Below are positions 53,101-59,855 of a DNA stretch of 64,000 nt, in pieces. Source of the stretch: Sinosporangium siamense (GTDB lineage: Bacteria; Actinomycetota; Actinomycetes; Streptosporangiales; Streptosporangiaceae); the NCBI RefSeq assembly GCF_016863435.1, contig NZ_BOOW01000031.1, positions 124,001 through 188,000 of the forward strand. Reading direction: 5' to 3'. The first letter of the stretch is position 1, and the number at the start of each line of letters is the position of its first letter. Made by a program: the position numbers and the translations under genes. The notes under the pieces are model-generated. The model did not search any database. It saw nothing but the letters and a program-made list of their open reading frames with translations, and was not told the DNA's origin.

Positions 53101-53639
53101 CGGAGGCCGAACTTGTCGAGGAGCTCTTCCTGCCACTGGTCGACGAGGCCGCCTGGGGCGACGATCAGGCAGCGCTCCAGGTCACCGCGGAGCATGAGCT
53201 CCTTGATATAGAGGCCGGCCATGATGGTCTTTCCTGCGCCTGGGTCGTCGGCCAGGACGAAGCGCAGCGGGCTGCGGTCAAGGAGCTCGCCGTAGACCGC
53301 CTGGATCTGGTGCGGTAGCGGCTCCAGGTCACTGGTCGTGACCGCGAGCATGGGGTCGAAGCGGGCGGCCATGCGGATACGGAGGGCCTCGGCGGCGAGT
53401 TTGAAAAGCGTGCCATCGCCGTCGAAGCTGTAGGCCGCCGATGCAGTCCGAATGGTGAGGCGGGCTTCCGAGTCACGATAGAGGAGCTGGTCAGCGACGC
53501 CGCCGTCCTCAGCACGGTAGGTGAGCATGACGGCGTTGTCGCCGTACCACTTGGCCGCTACCACGGTGACGTTGCCGTTCGTTGTCACTCCGTCCACAAC
53601 GGTGCCGGGCGTCAGGTCCTCTAGCCTTACCCCCGCCAC
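50130..53639 (-). CDS. SNF2-type helicase with C-terminal DUF3883/PD-(D/E)XK-like domain
   Basis: 1169 residues from GTG 53639, with GGGGAGG upstream. SNF2 motifs: Walker A DDPGAGKTIMAGL (131-143), DEAH (232-235), MTATPHAGN, LIATDAAGEGLNLQRA, and RFGRIHRIGQ. The C-terminal 100 residues have NPGYDIRSRTVDDHWVFIEV with D1075 and E1089-x-K1091, a D-x(13)-ExK arrangement that fits the DUF3883 family, related to restriction-like nucleases. The helicase may translocate on DNA and carry the nuclease. It is the first gene of the operon; its promoter should lie in 53640-53870, next to the truncated FtsK gene. Confidence 0.9.
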   Translation of the reverse strand: MAGVRLEDLTPGTVVDGVTTNGNVTVVAAKWYGDNAVMLTYRAEDGGVADQLLYRDSEARLTIRTASAAYSFDGDGTLFKLAAEALRIRMAARFDPMLAVTTSDLEPLPHQIQAVYGELLDRSPLRFVLADDPGAGKTIMAGLYIKELMLRGDLERCLIVAPGGLVDQWQEELLDKFGLRFDVLTRDLINAQLDQTAFEKYPLLIARMDQLSRSEDLQEQLKQSDYDLVVVDEAHRMSASYFGDELKKTKRYQLGEILGKHTRHLLLMTATPHAGNEANFQLFMGLLDSDRFEGKYREGVSSTDTDGLMRRMVKEDLLTFEGKPLFPERRAYTVPYLLSDAERELYEVVTEYVRDQMGKAQAMADGKRGNTVGFALTVLQRRLASSPEAILQSLIRRHKRLQLLRQEMLTGRSPIETTLRDRLAAMLGKDPSEYDTTLDDLPSAELEELENDVVDAATAAQTLAELDKEILILADLVEVARRVRRSGTDKKWIELRELLLSHPMVRDADGSPRKLIIFTEHRDTLEYLRDRISGLLGSKEAVVTIHGGVSRDNRRKIKELFTQDKDCRILIATDAAGEGLNLQRANLMVNYDLPWNPNRIEQRFGRIHRIGQTEVCHLWNLVAGDTREGAVFLRLLGKIEEQRKAYKGKVFDVLGEAFQDRPLRALLMEAIQYGDQPEVRNRLNEVIDSSVGDGLEKLLAERALAHQKLAEADVADWRLRMEEAKARRLQPHYIKAFFLTAFKLLGGRISEREPGRYEITHVPADVRHFEHLIKIGAPVVHRYERVTFDRSLIRQAGAPQAALLAPGHPLLDAVVSLIVDRYGSQLKQGVILVNRRDVDEEPRLLVAVAQEIADGHEKPRIISKRFNFVEIGRSEARTAGAAPYLDYAPTTEEERTLVQPILEEPWLASGVEDIAIGWAVQNGLSTHIADLQERVTRETERTRRLVRQRLLQEINYWDSRHADLLDAEQAGKSVKMKSEFADRQARNLEQRMERRMGELDRDARLQVRPPRVGGAALVIPQGLLDRLAGLRDQPPEAYARETEAVERRAVDRVLQEERKLGRIPEEMAHNNPGYDIRSRTVDDHWVFIEVKGRITGADGFHVTRTEVLTGKNSGQNFRLALVSVHPDGPDKDDVRYVVDPFKDVDFGKFDATELGGDWKKTWKRGGAPV

Positions 53640-53870
53640 GTACGCCTCCCCTTAGCGTCGGCCTCGTGCTTCACGTTATTTCGCAATCCTTCCGGTTGAG
53701 TCACGCAGAACATAGCGGGCGGCCCTGACAGATCCGGTTGGAAGCCCCCGAAGTTCTTGCATGCAACTCTCCGCAACCTTCTCACAGCGTATGGTGGCGG
53801 AGAAGGTGAGAACTCCAGCTCAGCCAGCACAGCATGGTGCCGAGCAAGGCATACCGCGAGGCGTCTGCGC

Positions 53871-54320
53871 CGCGTTACAGCAGACGAGATCGCCAAGACC
53901 TCGACGGCACTGCTGCGAGTGGCGCAGCTCGGACGTGCCTTTGGCATCTACCTGTCCTGCTGCGGCCAGCGCATCGGCTCCGACCTCGGCCCCGGCGTCA
54001 CCGCGCTGCGCGCCCAGTGCTCAGGACGGATCTGCCACCGCGTCAACGATTCCGAGACCGCGACCATGACCCTCGGCGACCTCGACCCGGCTGCCCTGGT
54101 CTCCGCCCGCGCCATCGCTGCCGAGACACCCGGCGTCGCGATCGTCGCCTCCCAGGACGGCCAGTGGTACCGCGCCCGTTCCTTCCACGTCTCCGAGCGA
54201 GCCGCCGAACACGCGGCCCGGATGTACGCCGACCTGGCCCCCTCCTGGGACGAGATTACCGAGGGCGCCCACACGACCGAGATGAACACCTGCGACCTAG
54301 ACGAACTCCTCAACGCCTGA
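53871..54320 (+). pseudogene. FtsK/TraB-type conjugal DNA translocase, C-terminal remnant
   Basis: The frame reads VTADEIAKTSTALLRVAQLG, GPGVTALRAQCSGRICHRVN, ETATMTLGDLDPAALVSARA and IAAETPGVAIVA. This matches the last third of AICE FtsK/TraB ATPases, which transfer double-stranded DNA between mycelia. Walker A and B and the N-terminus are missing: the likeness begins at about 53877 and upstream sequence is unrelated, so the gene was cut when the defence operon arrived or later. The end of the protein is intact and is followed by the normal next gene. Confidence 0.83.
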
Positions 54321-54332
54321 AAGGGGGACACG

Positions 54333-54953
54333 ATGCGACGCCTTGCCTGCTGGCTGATCGACTCTGGGCCGGTCCTGGTCCTGGCCGTCATCGCGGGTGC
54401 CGGATCGTTCACCCACATCCGGGACACGGCCACCGAGCACTGACAGTCCGGCTGGATGGCCTGGGCCATCGCCGTATGCGTCGATCTCACCTGTGTCATG
54501 GCCGCTCGCGAACGCCAGCGCGACAAGAAGGCCGGCCGCGTCCCGGACGGCTGGATCTCCTGGCCGACCCTCGTCCTGATCGCTGGGGTCGTCCTGTCCC
54601 TGGCCGCCAACCTTAACCAAGCCGACCCCACCGCCTGGGGCTGGCTCACCGCCGCGACCCCGGCTGGCGCCTTCCTCGTCGCAATCTCCATGCTGGAGCG
54701 CCGCGCCTCAGCTCCATCCTTCATCCCGTGAGTCGTCCCCGAACCGGTCCTCACGCCTGTCCCGATCGTCGAGATCGAACAGGACGGCCCGTCCTCAGAG
54801 CTTCTCGACTACGCCCGCCGTGTGGCCGAGGAATACCAGACCGCGCAGGGCAAGCCGATCAGTCGCGACACCCTGCGCGCCCGTCTGGGCGTATCCCACC
54901 AACTGGCCTCCGACCTGCTGCGCACCCTGCGCACCGCCCCGGAAGCCCCGTGA
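54333..54953 (+). pseudogene. DUF2637 (Spd-type transfer) membrane protein gene with two in-frame TGA codons
   Basis: ATG 54333 follows GAAAGGGGGA. One continuous frame of 206 codons to TGA 54951-54953 is interrupted by TGA at 54441-54443 and again at 54729-54731. The three pieces read in order as one DUF2637 protein: RLACWLIDSGPVLVLAVIAG, GWMAWAIAVCVDLTCVMAAR with further TM segments (PTLVLIAGVVLSLAANL), and a C-terminal HTH-like tail (GKPISRDTLRARLGVSHQLA). DUF2637/Spd proteins help spread AICEs within the mycelium. Codon pattern around the stops is otherwise intact, so the nonsense changes are recent, or the sequence has errors. Confidence 0.82.
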
Positions 54954-54967
54954 AAGGAGAACCATCC

Positions 54968-55288
54968 ATGTCCACCGACTCCGAGCGCCGTACCGCCTTC
55001 ATCTGCGGCCTGCGGGACCTGGCCGCCTTCATGGAGACCAACCCCGCCGTCCCCGTCCCAACCGACCCGACGATCATCACCTACTACCCCGAGCAGAGCA
55101 CCGACACTGGCCTCCGCGCCGAGGTCGACCGGATCGCAGCACTGTGCGGCACGAAGGTCGATCCACGCCTGCTGCCACACGGCCTCTACACAGTCGCCCA
55201 CTGCTTCGGACCGATCCATTTCGAGGTGACGGCGATCCTCGAAGCCGCCCGGGACGGTGCCGCCACCGAACCTCCCCATGGGTTCTGA
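54968..55288 (+). CDS. Conserved AICE-type small protein, hypothetical
   Basis: ATG 54968 lies behind GAAAGGAGAACCATCC. The 106-residue product (MSTDSERRTAFICGLRDLAA, PTIITYYPEQSTDTGLRAEV, HCFGPIHFEVTAILEAARDG) has no membrane segment or known motif. Small proteins of this type are found between the spd and rep genes of actinomycete integrative elements, but I give no function. It follows the DUF2637 gene by 14 bases and overlaps the next small ORF by 11 bases, which supports that both are real genes of the old element. Confidence 0.7.
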   Translation: MSTDSERRTAFICGLRDLAAFMETNPAVPVPTDPTIITYYPEQSTDTGLRAEVDRIAALCGTKVDPRLLPHGLYTVAHCFGPIHFEVTAILEAARDGAATEPPHGF

Positions 55289-55418
55289 ACTGCACGATGA
55301 CCAGGTGACCTCAGCTGAGATCCCGCCCAAGCGGTGGCGCTGCTGCCACTGCGGCGGCACCGGACTCGACAGCCTCGGCATCACCTGCGAATCCTGCGAC
55401 GGCCTCGGCTTCTGCTGA
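55278..55418 (+). CDS. Tiny zinc-ribbon-like protein, 46 residues
   Basis: ATG 55278 overlaps the end of the previous gene by 11 bases. The product starts MGSELHDDQVTSAEIPPKRW and has two Cys pairs, CCHCGGTGL and CESCDGLGFC, in the CxxCxGxG style of DnaJ-type zinc fingers. It is probably a small metal-binding protein of the old AICE. Rep, xis and int genes that normally come next are absent; the tRNA follows after 83 bases. Confidence 0.6.
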   Translation: MGSELHDDQVTSAEIPPKRWRCCHCGGTGLDSLGITCESCDGLGFC

Positions 55419-55500
55419 GTCGTCGGCGCCCCCGGCCTGATCGTACATCCGCTTCAGGGAAGAACTCCCAAATCAGACGGCAAACTATAAGGTCAACTAG

Positions 55501-55547
55501 GTGCCCCCGGCATGATTCGAACATGCGACACCCGCTTTAGGAGAGCG
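55501..55547. repeat. Attachment-site repeat, right copy (inside tRNA-Arg)
   Basis: Identical 47 bp to 39852-39898. It covers the 3' part of the intact tRNA gene from base 55502 upward. Confidence 0.93.
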
Positions 55548-55574
55548 GTGCTCTATCCCCTGAGCTACGGAGGC
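55502..55574 (-). tRNA. tRNA-Arg (anticodon CCU)
   Basis: On the minus strand the 73-base sequence folds as a cloverleaf. The acceptor GCCTCCG pairs with CGGGGGC (one G-U), the D-arm is GCTC/GAGC, the anticodon stem CCGCT/AGCGG holds the loop CTCCTAA (anticodon CCT), and the T-arm is GCATG-TTCGAAT-CATGC. The 3' CCA is not encoded. This gene is the integration site of the island on its 3' side. Confidence 0.96.
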
Positions 55575-56608
55575 AAGGGTTCCCGCCTAAGCGTAGCGAA
55601 TGTTGAGGGTGTGTGTGACGTGAGGCGAAGTGGAGTGGTGGCTTCGTCATGGGTCTGCGAAGCGGGGTCAAGGGATCGCAAGGGGCAATGGGGGGTGGGC
55701 GGTGCGTGGCTACTGTCGCGGTCTGTGTTGAGAGGACGAGAGTGGTGGACGAAGCGGACGCTGAGGTTGGTCGGGGTGATGTTGGTGCCTGGGCTGTTGG
55801 CGGCTGCTGTGTTTGTGGGGGAGATGGTTGGGGTGGGGGTCAGGCCGGACGTTGGCGGTTTTGGGATTGGGGGGGAGGGCAGGCGAGGGGGGCCGTTGTT
55901 GGAGGGGCAGGTTAGGTGGGGGCCGGTTTTGGTGCGTCGGGTTGAGGTGGGCCGGCGTTCGAGGGCTGAGGGGTCGGCTGAGGTGGCTGGTCGTCGGCGG
56001 GGGGAGCCAGCGGAGCGTGCGGGGGCTCGGAAGAGGGAGCGGTCTGAGGGGAGAGGGGGGTCTGTGGTTGCGGAGCGGGGCGACGCGGGTGGTGTGGGTG
56101 CGGGAGTGGTTGGTGCTGATGCCCGTGTTGAGGGAGAGGAGTTGGTGGAGGGGGTAGATCGGCGCTGGTTGGGTGATGGGGAGCGACCGCCGGCGGTGGG
56201 TGGGCCTCGGGTTGGTGAGGGGGCTCAAGGATGTGTTGTTGAGTGGCGGGCTAAGCGGTTGTGGGAGCGGTGTGATGGGTGGGGTGAGGAGGGGGCTTAT
56301 GCGGGTTGGTGATCTAGGGAAGTGGTGTAGTGAGCGCGAGGTGGCGGGGGGTTCGTGTCCGACGCTCCACACGAGGGTGCGGGTGGGGTTGAGGTGGGCT
56401 CGGGTTCGGGATTGTTGGATGGGTGATGTGGGGGGTCTTGAGGGATTCTTGTGGCAGGGTGGAGATGGTGGGGGCTGGGGTTCTTGAGTGACAAAGTGGA
56501 TGCTTTTTGAACATAACGGCTCTGGATACTCGGGTCCGGGCACTTACGTGGCTTTGGTAACGTGCGTGCCTGTGCCGGGTCACGAGTGCGTAAATGGAGG
56601 AGTCGAAG
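55575..56608. other. Long G-rich region, no confident gene
   Basis: About 1 kb downstream of the island. From 55620 to 56480 the plus strand is extremely G-rich with many GGGG runs. A plus-strand frame ending at 56312 (REWWTKRTLRLVGVMLVPGL, then AAAVFVGEMVG) starts like a membrane anchor and could be a poorly conserved or decayed protein, but its remainder is low-complexity. The opposing frame is Pro/His/Arg-rich. I do not call either. Confidence 0.4.
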
Positions 56609-57694
56609 GTGCCATCTCCTCGATCAGCGGCTCTGATCGCGGTCGTGACGGCGGTGGCTTCGCTGTTCTACGTGCCTTCGGGGTCTGCTCGGGCTGAGGT
56701 CGCGGTTGAGGAGGCCGGGGCCTCTGGGTGGGATCCGAAGAAGTTGACGGAGCTCAGGCGGCAGGCTGAGAAGGCGGCCAAGGAGCTGGAAGAGGCTACT
56801 AAGGCGCTGGAGCAGCGGCGGAGCAAGATTCGGAACTCCCAGAAGGTGCTGGAAGGTAAGCTCCGGGCACTTGATGTGGCTGAGGATGCCCTGGCGAAGG
56901 TTAGGCAGCCACTGTCTGAAGTGGTGGCGTTCATCTATCAGCAGCCGGGCGCCAATGACTTCGGGGCGTTCCTGTCGGGGGATTCCACGGCTGACACGAT
57001 GCGGGGGATGGGGCTCGTCACGCATCTGGTGGAGCAGCGCCAACAGGTGATCGACGAGAGTAGCCGGGTTTACGCGGAGCGGGAGAAGCTCGCGGGGGAG
57101 GCGCAGGAGCTGCGGGCGGACAACCTGTTGACCGAGGCGCAGTTGGCGGCGGAGATCGATACGTTGCGGAAGCGGTCGGACAAGATTGTGAAGTCGCTGA
57201 CGCAGGCGTTGGTGAAGATGGGGATCAAGGTCGACAAATTGGGGAAGGCGGCCTTCTCCTGTGACCCTACGAAGGCTGTTGCCGCCAACGGCTTTCCCAA
57301 CGGGCTGATTCCGGGCAACTATCTGTGTCCGCTGCAGCAGCCTGGGCATACGTTGCGGGCGGATGCGGCGATCGCCTTCATCAGTATGAACGAGGCGTAC
57401 AAGAAGAACTTTGGGCAGCAGATCTGTGTGACGGATGCCTATCGCAACCTGGCTGAGCAGCAGTCGGTCTACTATCGCCGGCCGGGGTTCGCGGCGGTGC
57501 CGGGGCGGAGCAACCACGGGTGGGGGCTTGCCGTCGACTTGTGTGGGGGGATTCAGAACTCCGGATCGCCGCAGTTCAGGTGGATGGAGGCCAACAGTAA
57601 GCGGTGGGGGTGGTTCCACCCTGATTGGGCTTACTCCAACCCGTTTGAGCCGTGGCACTGGGAATATGACCCGAAGCTGACGGCGGCTCGTTGA
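56609..57694 (+). CDS. Secreted D-alanyl-D-alanine carboxypeptidase (M15/VanY type) with coiled coil
   Basis: GTG 56609 is preferred: GGAGG lies 8-9 bases upstream and it gives a signal peptide VPSPRSAALIAVVTAVASLF. ATG 56594 is the alternative. Residues 40-200 are a long coiled coil (LRRQAEKAAKELEEATKALE, EREKLAGEAQEL). The C-terminal M15 peptidase has RAGE-like ICVTDAYRNLAEQQSVYY, the zinc motif SNHGWGLAVDLCGG (His and Asp ligands) and EPWHWEYDP (Glu/His). Such enzymes trim peptidoglycan stem peptides. The coiled coil recalls NlpC/EnvC-type cell-wall hydrolases. It acts in the cell envelope and stands alone before a strong terminator. Confidence 0.9.
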   Translation: MPSPRSAALIAVVTAVASLFYVPSGSARAEVAVEEAGASGWDPKKLTELRRQAEKAAKELEEATKALEQRRSKIRNSQKVLEGKLRALDVAEDALAKVRQPLSEVVAFIYQQPGANDFGAFLSGDSTADTMRGMGLVTHLVEQRQQVIDESSRVYAEREKLAGEAQELRADNLLTEAQLAAEIDTLRKRSDKIVKSLTQALVKMGIKVDKLGKAAFSCDPTKAVAANGFPNGLIPGNYLCPLQQPGHTLRADAAIAFISMNEAYKKNFGQQICVTDAYRNLAEQQSVYYRRPGFAAVPGRSNHGWGLAVDLCGGIQNSGSPQFRWMEANSKRWGWFHPDWAYSNPFEPWHWEYDPKLTAAR

Positions 57695-57705
57695 TCGACG
57701 GGACG

Positions 57706-57738
57706 CCGTTTGCCCCCGGCTGTCGCGGGGGCAAACGG
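57706..57738. terminator. Bidirectional terminator, 13-bp perfect stem
   Basis: CCGTTTGCCCCCG pairs exactly with CGGGGGCAAACGG around a seven-base loop, between convergent genes ending at 57694 and 57750. Confidence 0.88.
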
Positions 57739-57749
57739 GTCTGCCGGGG

Positions 57750-58199
57750 TCACTTGATCCTGGTCATCACGGAGTCGTAGCCTCCACCGCCGGGGTAGGT
57801 CCAGCTGCCGGTCAAGGTGTCGCCGTCGGGGTTGAAGGTGCCCCTGTAGTAGGCGGGGGAGCCCTTTTCGCCGGCCCAGATGGTCAGGGTGTCGCCTTCG
57901 GGGTCGTAGACGTAGTCGAAGGTGTTGCCCAGGCTGTCGTAATAGCGGGACTTGAGGTCGTCGCCGGGCTTTTCAGCGCCGAAGGGCTTCTCGCGGCCGA
58001 TGACTTCGAACCCCACGACCGGCTGGCCGTATTGCTGCAGGTCGATGTCCTGGACGAGGAAGAACTTCCCTTCGGCCCAGCGGTAGGTCACGGTGCCTTC
58101 GGCGCCGCCGGACACCTGCCACTGGCCGATCAGGCGGTCCAGCCATGTGAGCTGCTCGTTGGGCTGGGCTGCCTGCGGGGTGGTGGTGTTGTCGGCCAT
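57750..58199 (-). CDS. Conserved hypothetical protein, DUF1579/lipocalin-like
   Basis: ATG 58199 lies behind AAGGAACC; the frame goes back to 58256. The 149-residue product starts MADNTTTPQAAQPNEQLTWL and continues DRLIGQWQVSGGAEGTVTYR, with later beta-rich sequence (GREKPFGAEK, SRYYDSLGNTFDYVYDPEGD, RGTFNPDGDTLTGSW). The pattern of alternating strands with G-x-W near the start resembles DUF1579 or nitrobindin/lipocalin-like barrels. It has no signal peptide. Function unknown. Confidence 0.75.
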   Translation of the reverse strand: MADNTTTPQAAQPNEQLTWLDRLIGQWQVSGGAEGTVTYRWAEGKFFLVQDIDLQQYGQPVVGFEVIGREKPFGAEKPGDDLKSRYYDSLGNTFDYVYDPEGDTLTIWAGEKGSPAYYRGTFNPDGDTLTGSWTYPGGGGYDSVMTRIK

Positions 58200-58359
58200 G
58201 GCCGGTTCCTTTCTCTCACGGAGCGCCTTGGGTGCGCGTCGTGCCTCTCGGCTCACGCACTGTCAGGCGTCGCGTTTTGCTGTGTTGCCCGTATGACCGG
58301 GGTGGGGAGAGAAAGGAATCGGTTCATCTGAGTGACCTGCATCACATATCGGGTGCTGC

Positions 58360-58764
58360 TTACGGGGTGGCTCTGACGATCTCGCTGGTGCAGAAGGCGC
58401 AGCGGGTGGCGGCCTTGGGGATCTCGGACAGGCACTCGGGGCAGTTGTGCTTGGTGCTCTCCTCGACCTTGCCGAAACGGTCGGTGAGGCGCTGATAGGG
58501 GGCGAGCACGAAGAAGTAGACCACCGTGGCGACGATCAGGAACGAGACCAGGGCGTTGACGAACGAGCCGTAGGCGAACTGGGCGTTGCCGACGGTCAGG
58601 ACCAGGTGCTTGAAGTCGGGCAGGCCGCCGAAGACCGAGATCAGGGGGGTGAGCAGGTCTTTGACGAAGGAATTGACGATCGTGGTGAAGGCGGCACCGA
58701 TGACCACTGCTATGGCGAGTTCGAGCACGTTTCCACGCAGCAGGAACTTCTTGAATCCGCTCAT
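58360..58764 (-). CDS. mscL: Large-conductance mechanosensitive channel MscL with zinc-ribbon tail
   Basis: 134 residues. The start MSGFKKFLLRGNVLELAIAV with VIGAAFTTIVNSFVKDLLTP is the MscL N-terminus and first transmembrane helix; ALVSFLIVATVVYFFVLAPY is the second. MscL forms a pentamer that opens under membrane tension and saves cells from osmotic down-shock. The cytoplasmic end, normally a helical bundle, is replaced here by CPECLSEIPKAATRCAFCTS, two CxxC pairs that look like a zinc ribbon; some actinobacterial MscL proteins have this. The gene stands alone between two hypothetical or envelope genes. Confidence 0.94.
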   Translation of the reverse strand: MSGFKKFLLRGNVLELAIAVVIGAAFTTIVNSFVKDLLTPLISVFGGLPDFKHLVLTVGNAQFAYGSFVNALVSFLIVATVVYFFVLAPYQRLTDRFGKVEESTKHNCPECLSEIPKAATRCAFCTSEIVRATP

Positions 58765-58837
58765 GTGAGCTCCTTGTGTTACTGGGACGGCGAGGAAATT
58801 GTATTGCCGAACGTTGGGTGCTCATTGCTCTCCGTAA

Positions 58838-59464
58838 CTAGGGTTGCGGCTCGATCATGACCGACAGGCGGGTGCCCTGCTGGGCACCGGCGAGGCGGGA
58901 TGCCTGATCGGCGGTGGTGGCGAGGACGACCAGGGCGCCTGAGCCGGAGCGGTGGTCGTGACGGGTGGTGATGACGCGGGCGTTGTCGGCGACGGTCTGA
59001 GCGGGGGCGGGGGTGGCGTCGTCCCACTGGGAGGGGGCCGCGAGCACGTCGACCAGGTCGCCCGGTGACAGGAGGCGCACGGCCTCGGGGTCGGATATGC
59101 GCACGGGCATGGCCACAGTGCCTGCGCCGTATCCGGACAGCATGCCGGGGCTCAGGAGGCGGGCGTCGGTGAGTGGTTCGCCTCGGCGCATCGGGGCGAC
59201 GAGGGGGCGGTGGGTCGCGGCGGAGCCGGGGCGGAGGGTGCCGTCGGGGATGAGGGGGGTGGGGAGGTGGAGGGTGGTCAGGTCTCCTGGGCGTAGAGGG
59301 CCGGCGCGGAGGTCGCGGGCCGCGGCCAGCACGGCTTCCGTGGGGGCGGGCGGGGGGCGCAGAGCGGCGTAGGAGGTGATGGCGGCCAACCCGGTCAGGC
59401 CGATCGCCAGCAGGCGGCGGTGGCGGCTGAGGCGACGTTTCCAGGTGTCGGCGAATCTGCGCAT
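58838..59464 (-). CDS. SAF-domain protein, CpaB/RcpC-like (Flp pilus assembly type)
   Basis: ATG 59464 has GGAG upstream; ATG 59476 is possible. The 208-residue product begins MRRFADTWKRRLSRHRR, then a single membrane anchor (LLAIGLTGLAAITSYAAL). It continues with a SAF domain: VLAAARDLRAGPLRPGDLTT, AAATHRPLVAPMRRGEPLTD-like sequence, and VAMPVRISDPEAVRLLSPGD with LVDVLAAP. This matches CpaB-type proteins of Flp/Tad pilus systems, which sit on the outside of the membrane. No other tad genes are near, so the role may be separate; many actinomycetes keep such a lone gene. Confidence 0.85.
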   Translation of the reverse strand: MRRFADTWKRRLSRHRRLLAIGLTGLAAITSYAALRPPPAPTEAVLAAARDLRAGPLRPGDLTTLHLPTPLIPDGTLRPGSAATHRPLVAPMRRGEPLTDARLLSPGMLSGYGAGTVAMPVRISDPEAVRLLSPGDLVDVLAAPSQWDDATPAPAQTVADNARVITTRHDHRSGSGALVVLATTADQASRLAGAQQGTRLSVMIEPQP

Positions 59465-59476
59465 GCTGAGCTCCAT

Positions 59477-59855
59477 CGGTTGTCGGGCATGGCGATGCCC
59501 ATTGGTGGGCTGGAGGTGCCCTCGTGCCCATTGGTGGGCTGGAGGTGCCCTTTGGCGAGGTGGGGGGATGGGGGGAGATGGGCTATGCCTTTCGGGGGCA
59601 TCGTGGGTTTGCGGACATGTCGGGATATCCGCACTGGGGTCGGCTTGGTTTACGTGTCGGACTACCGGACTCGGGACTGGTTCCGGGCTCGCGGGTGTGT
59701 CGACCCGATCTCGGTTTCGGGCTTCAGGGCTCGCGTGTGCGTTGCCGGACTGTCGGCGTCGAGGTCGGCGGGAGGCGGGGGCTGTGCTGTCGGGGGCACG
59801 GCTTTGCGTGCGCGGCGAACCAGCCGCGTCGGGGCCAGGGAGGCGGGGGCCGGGG
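59477..59855. other. Intergenic region with a short tandem repeat, no gene
   Basis: Between the SAF gene and the MTA phosphorylase gene. It contains the 29-bp repeat at 59496-59551 and repetitive TCGGGCT/TCGCGTGTG stretches (59680-59760). The ORFs are not protein-like. Confidence 0.5.
59496..59551. repeat. 29-bp tandem repeat, two copies
   Basis: TGCCCATTGGTGGGCTGGAG plus GTGCCCT starts at 59496 and at 59525 (27 identical bases, spacer CG). Confidence 0.92.

Larger units (their letters stand above)
39852..55547. mobile_element. Genomic island integrated at tRNA-Arg(CCU), AICE-derived, with defence cargo
   Basis: The 15.7-kb segment is bounded by 47-bp direct repeats of the tRNA 3' part. The right end retains decayed AICE genes in their normal order: FtsK/TraB C-terminus, DUF2637 Spd-type gene, two small ORFs. 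Replication, excisionase and integrase genes that should follow before the tRNA are gone. The left 13.3 kb is a minus-strand defence operon. The element therefore can no longer move by itself. The boundary call is well supported by the repeats; the AICE ancestry rests on the FtsK and DUF2637 pieces. Confidence 0.88.

Noticed and set aside
40508-53639. BREX or DISARM system
   Set aside because: No PglZ/BrxZ, BrxL, DrmB (DUF1998) or phospholipase-D gene was found; the DUF1156/DUF499 pair points elsewhere.
55710-56543. Minus-strand 277-codon frame rich in Pro, His and Arg
   Set aside because: Produced by the extreme G-richness of the plus strand; no start signal or fold-like pattern.
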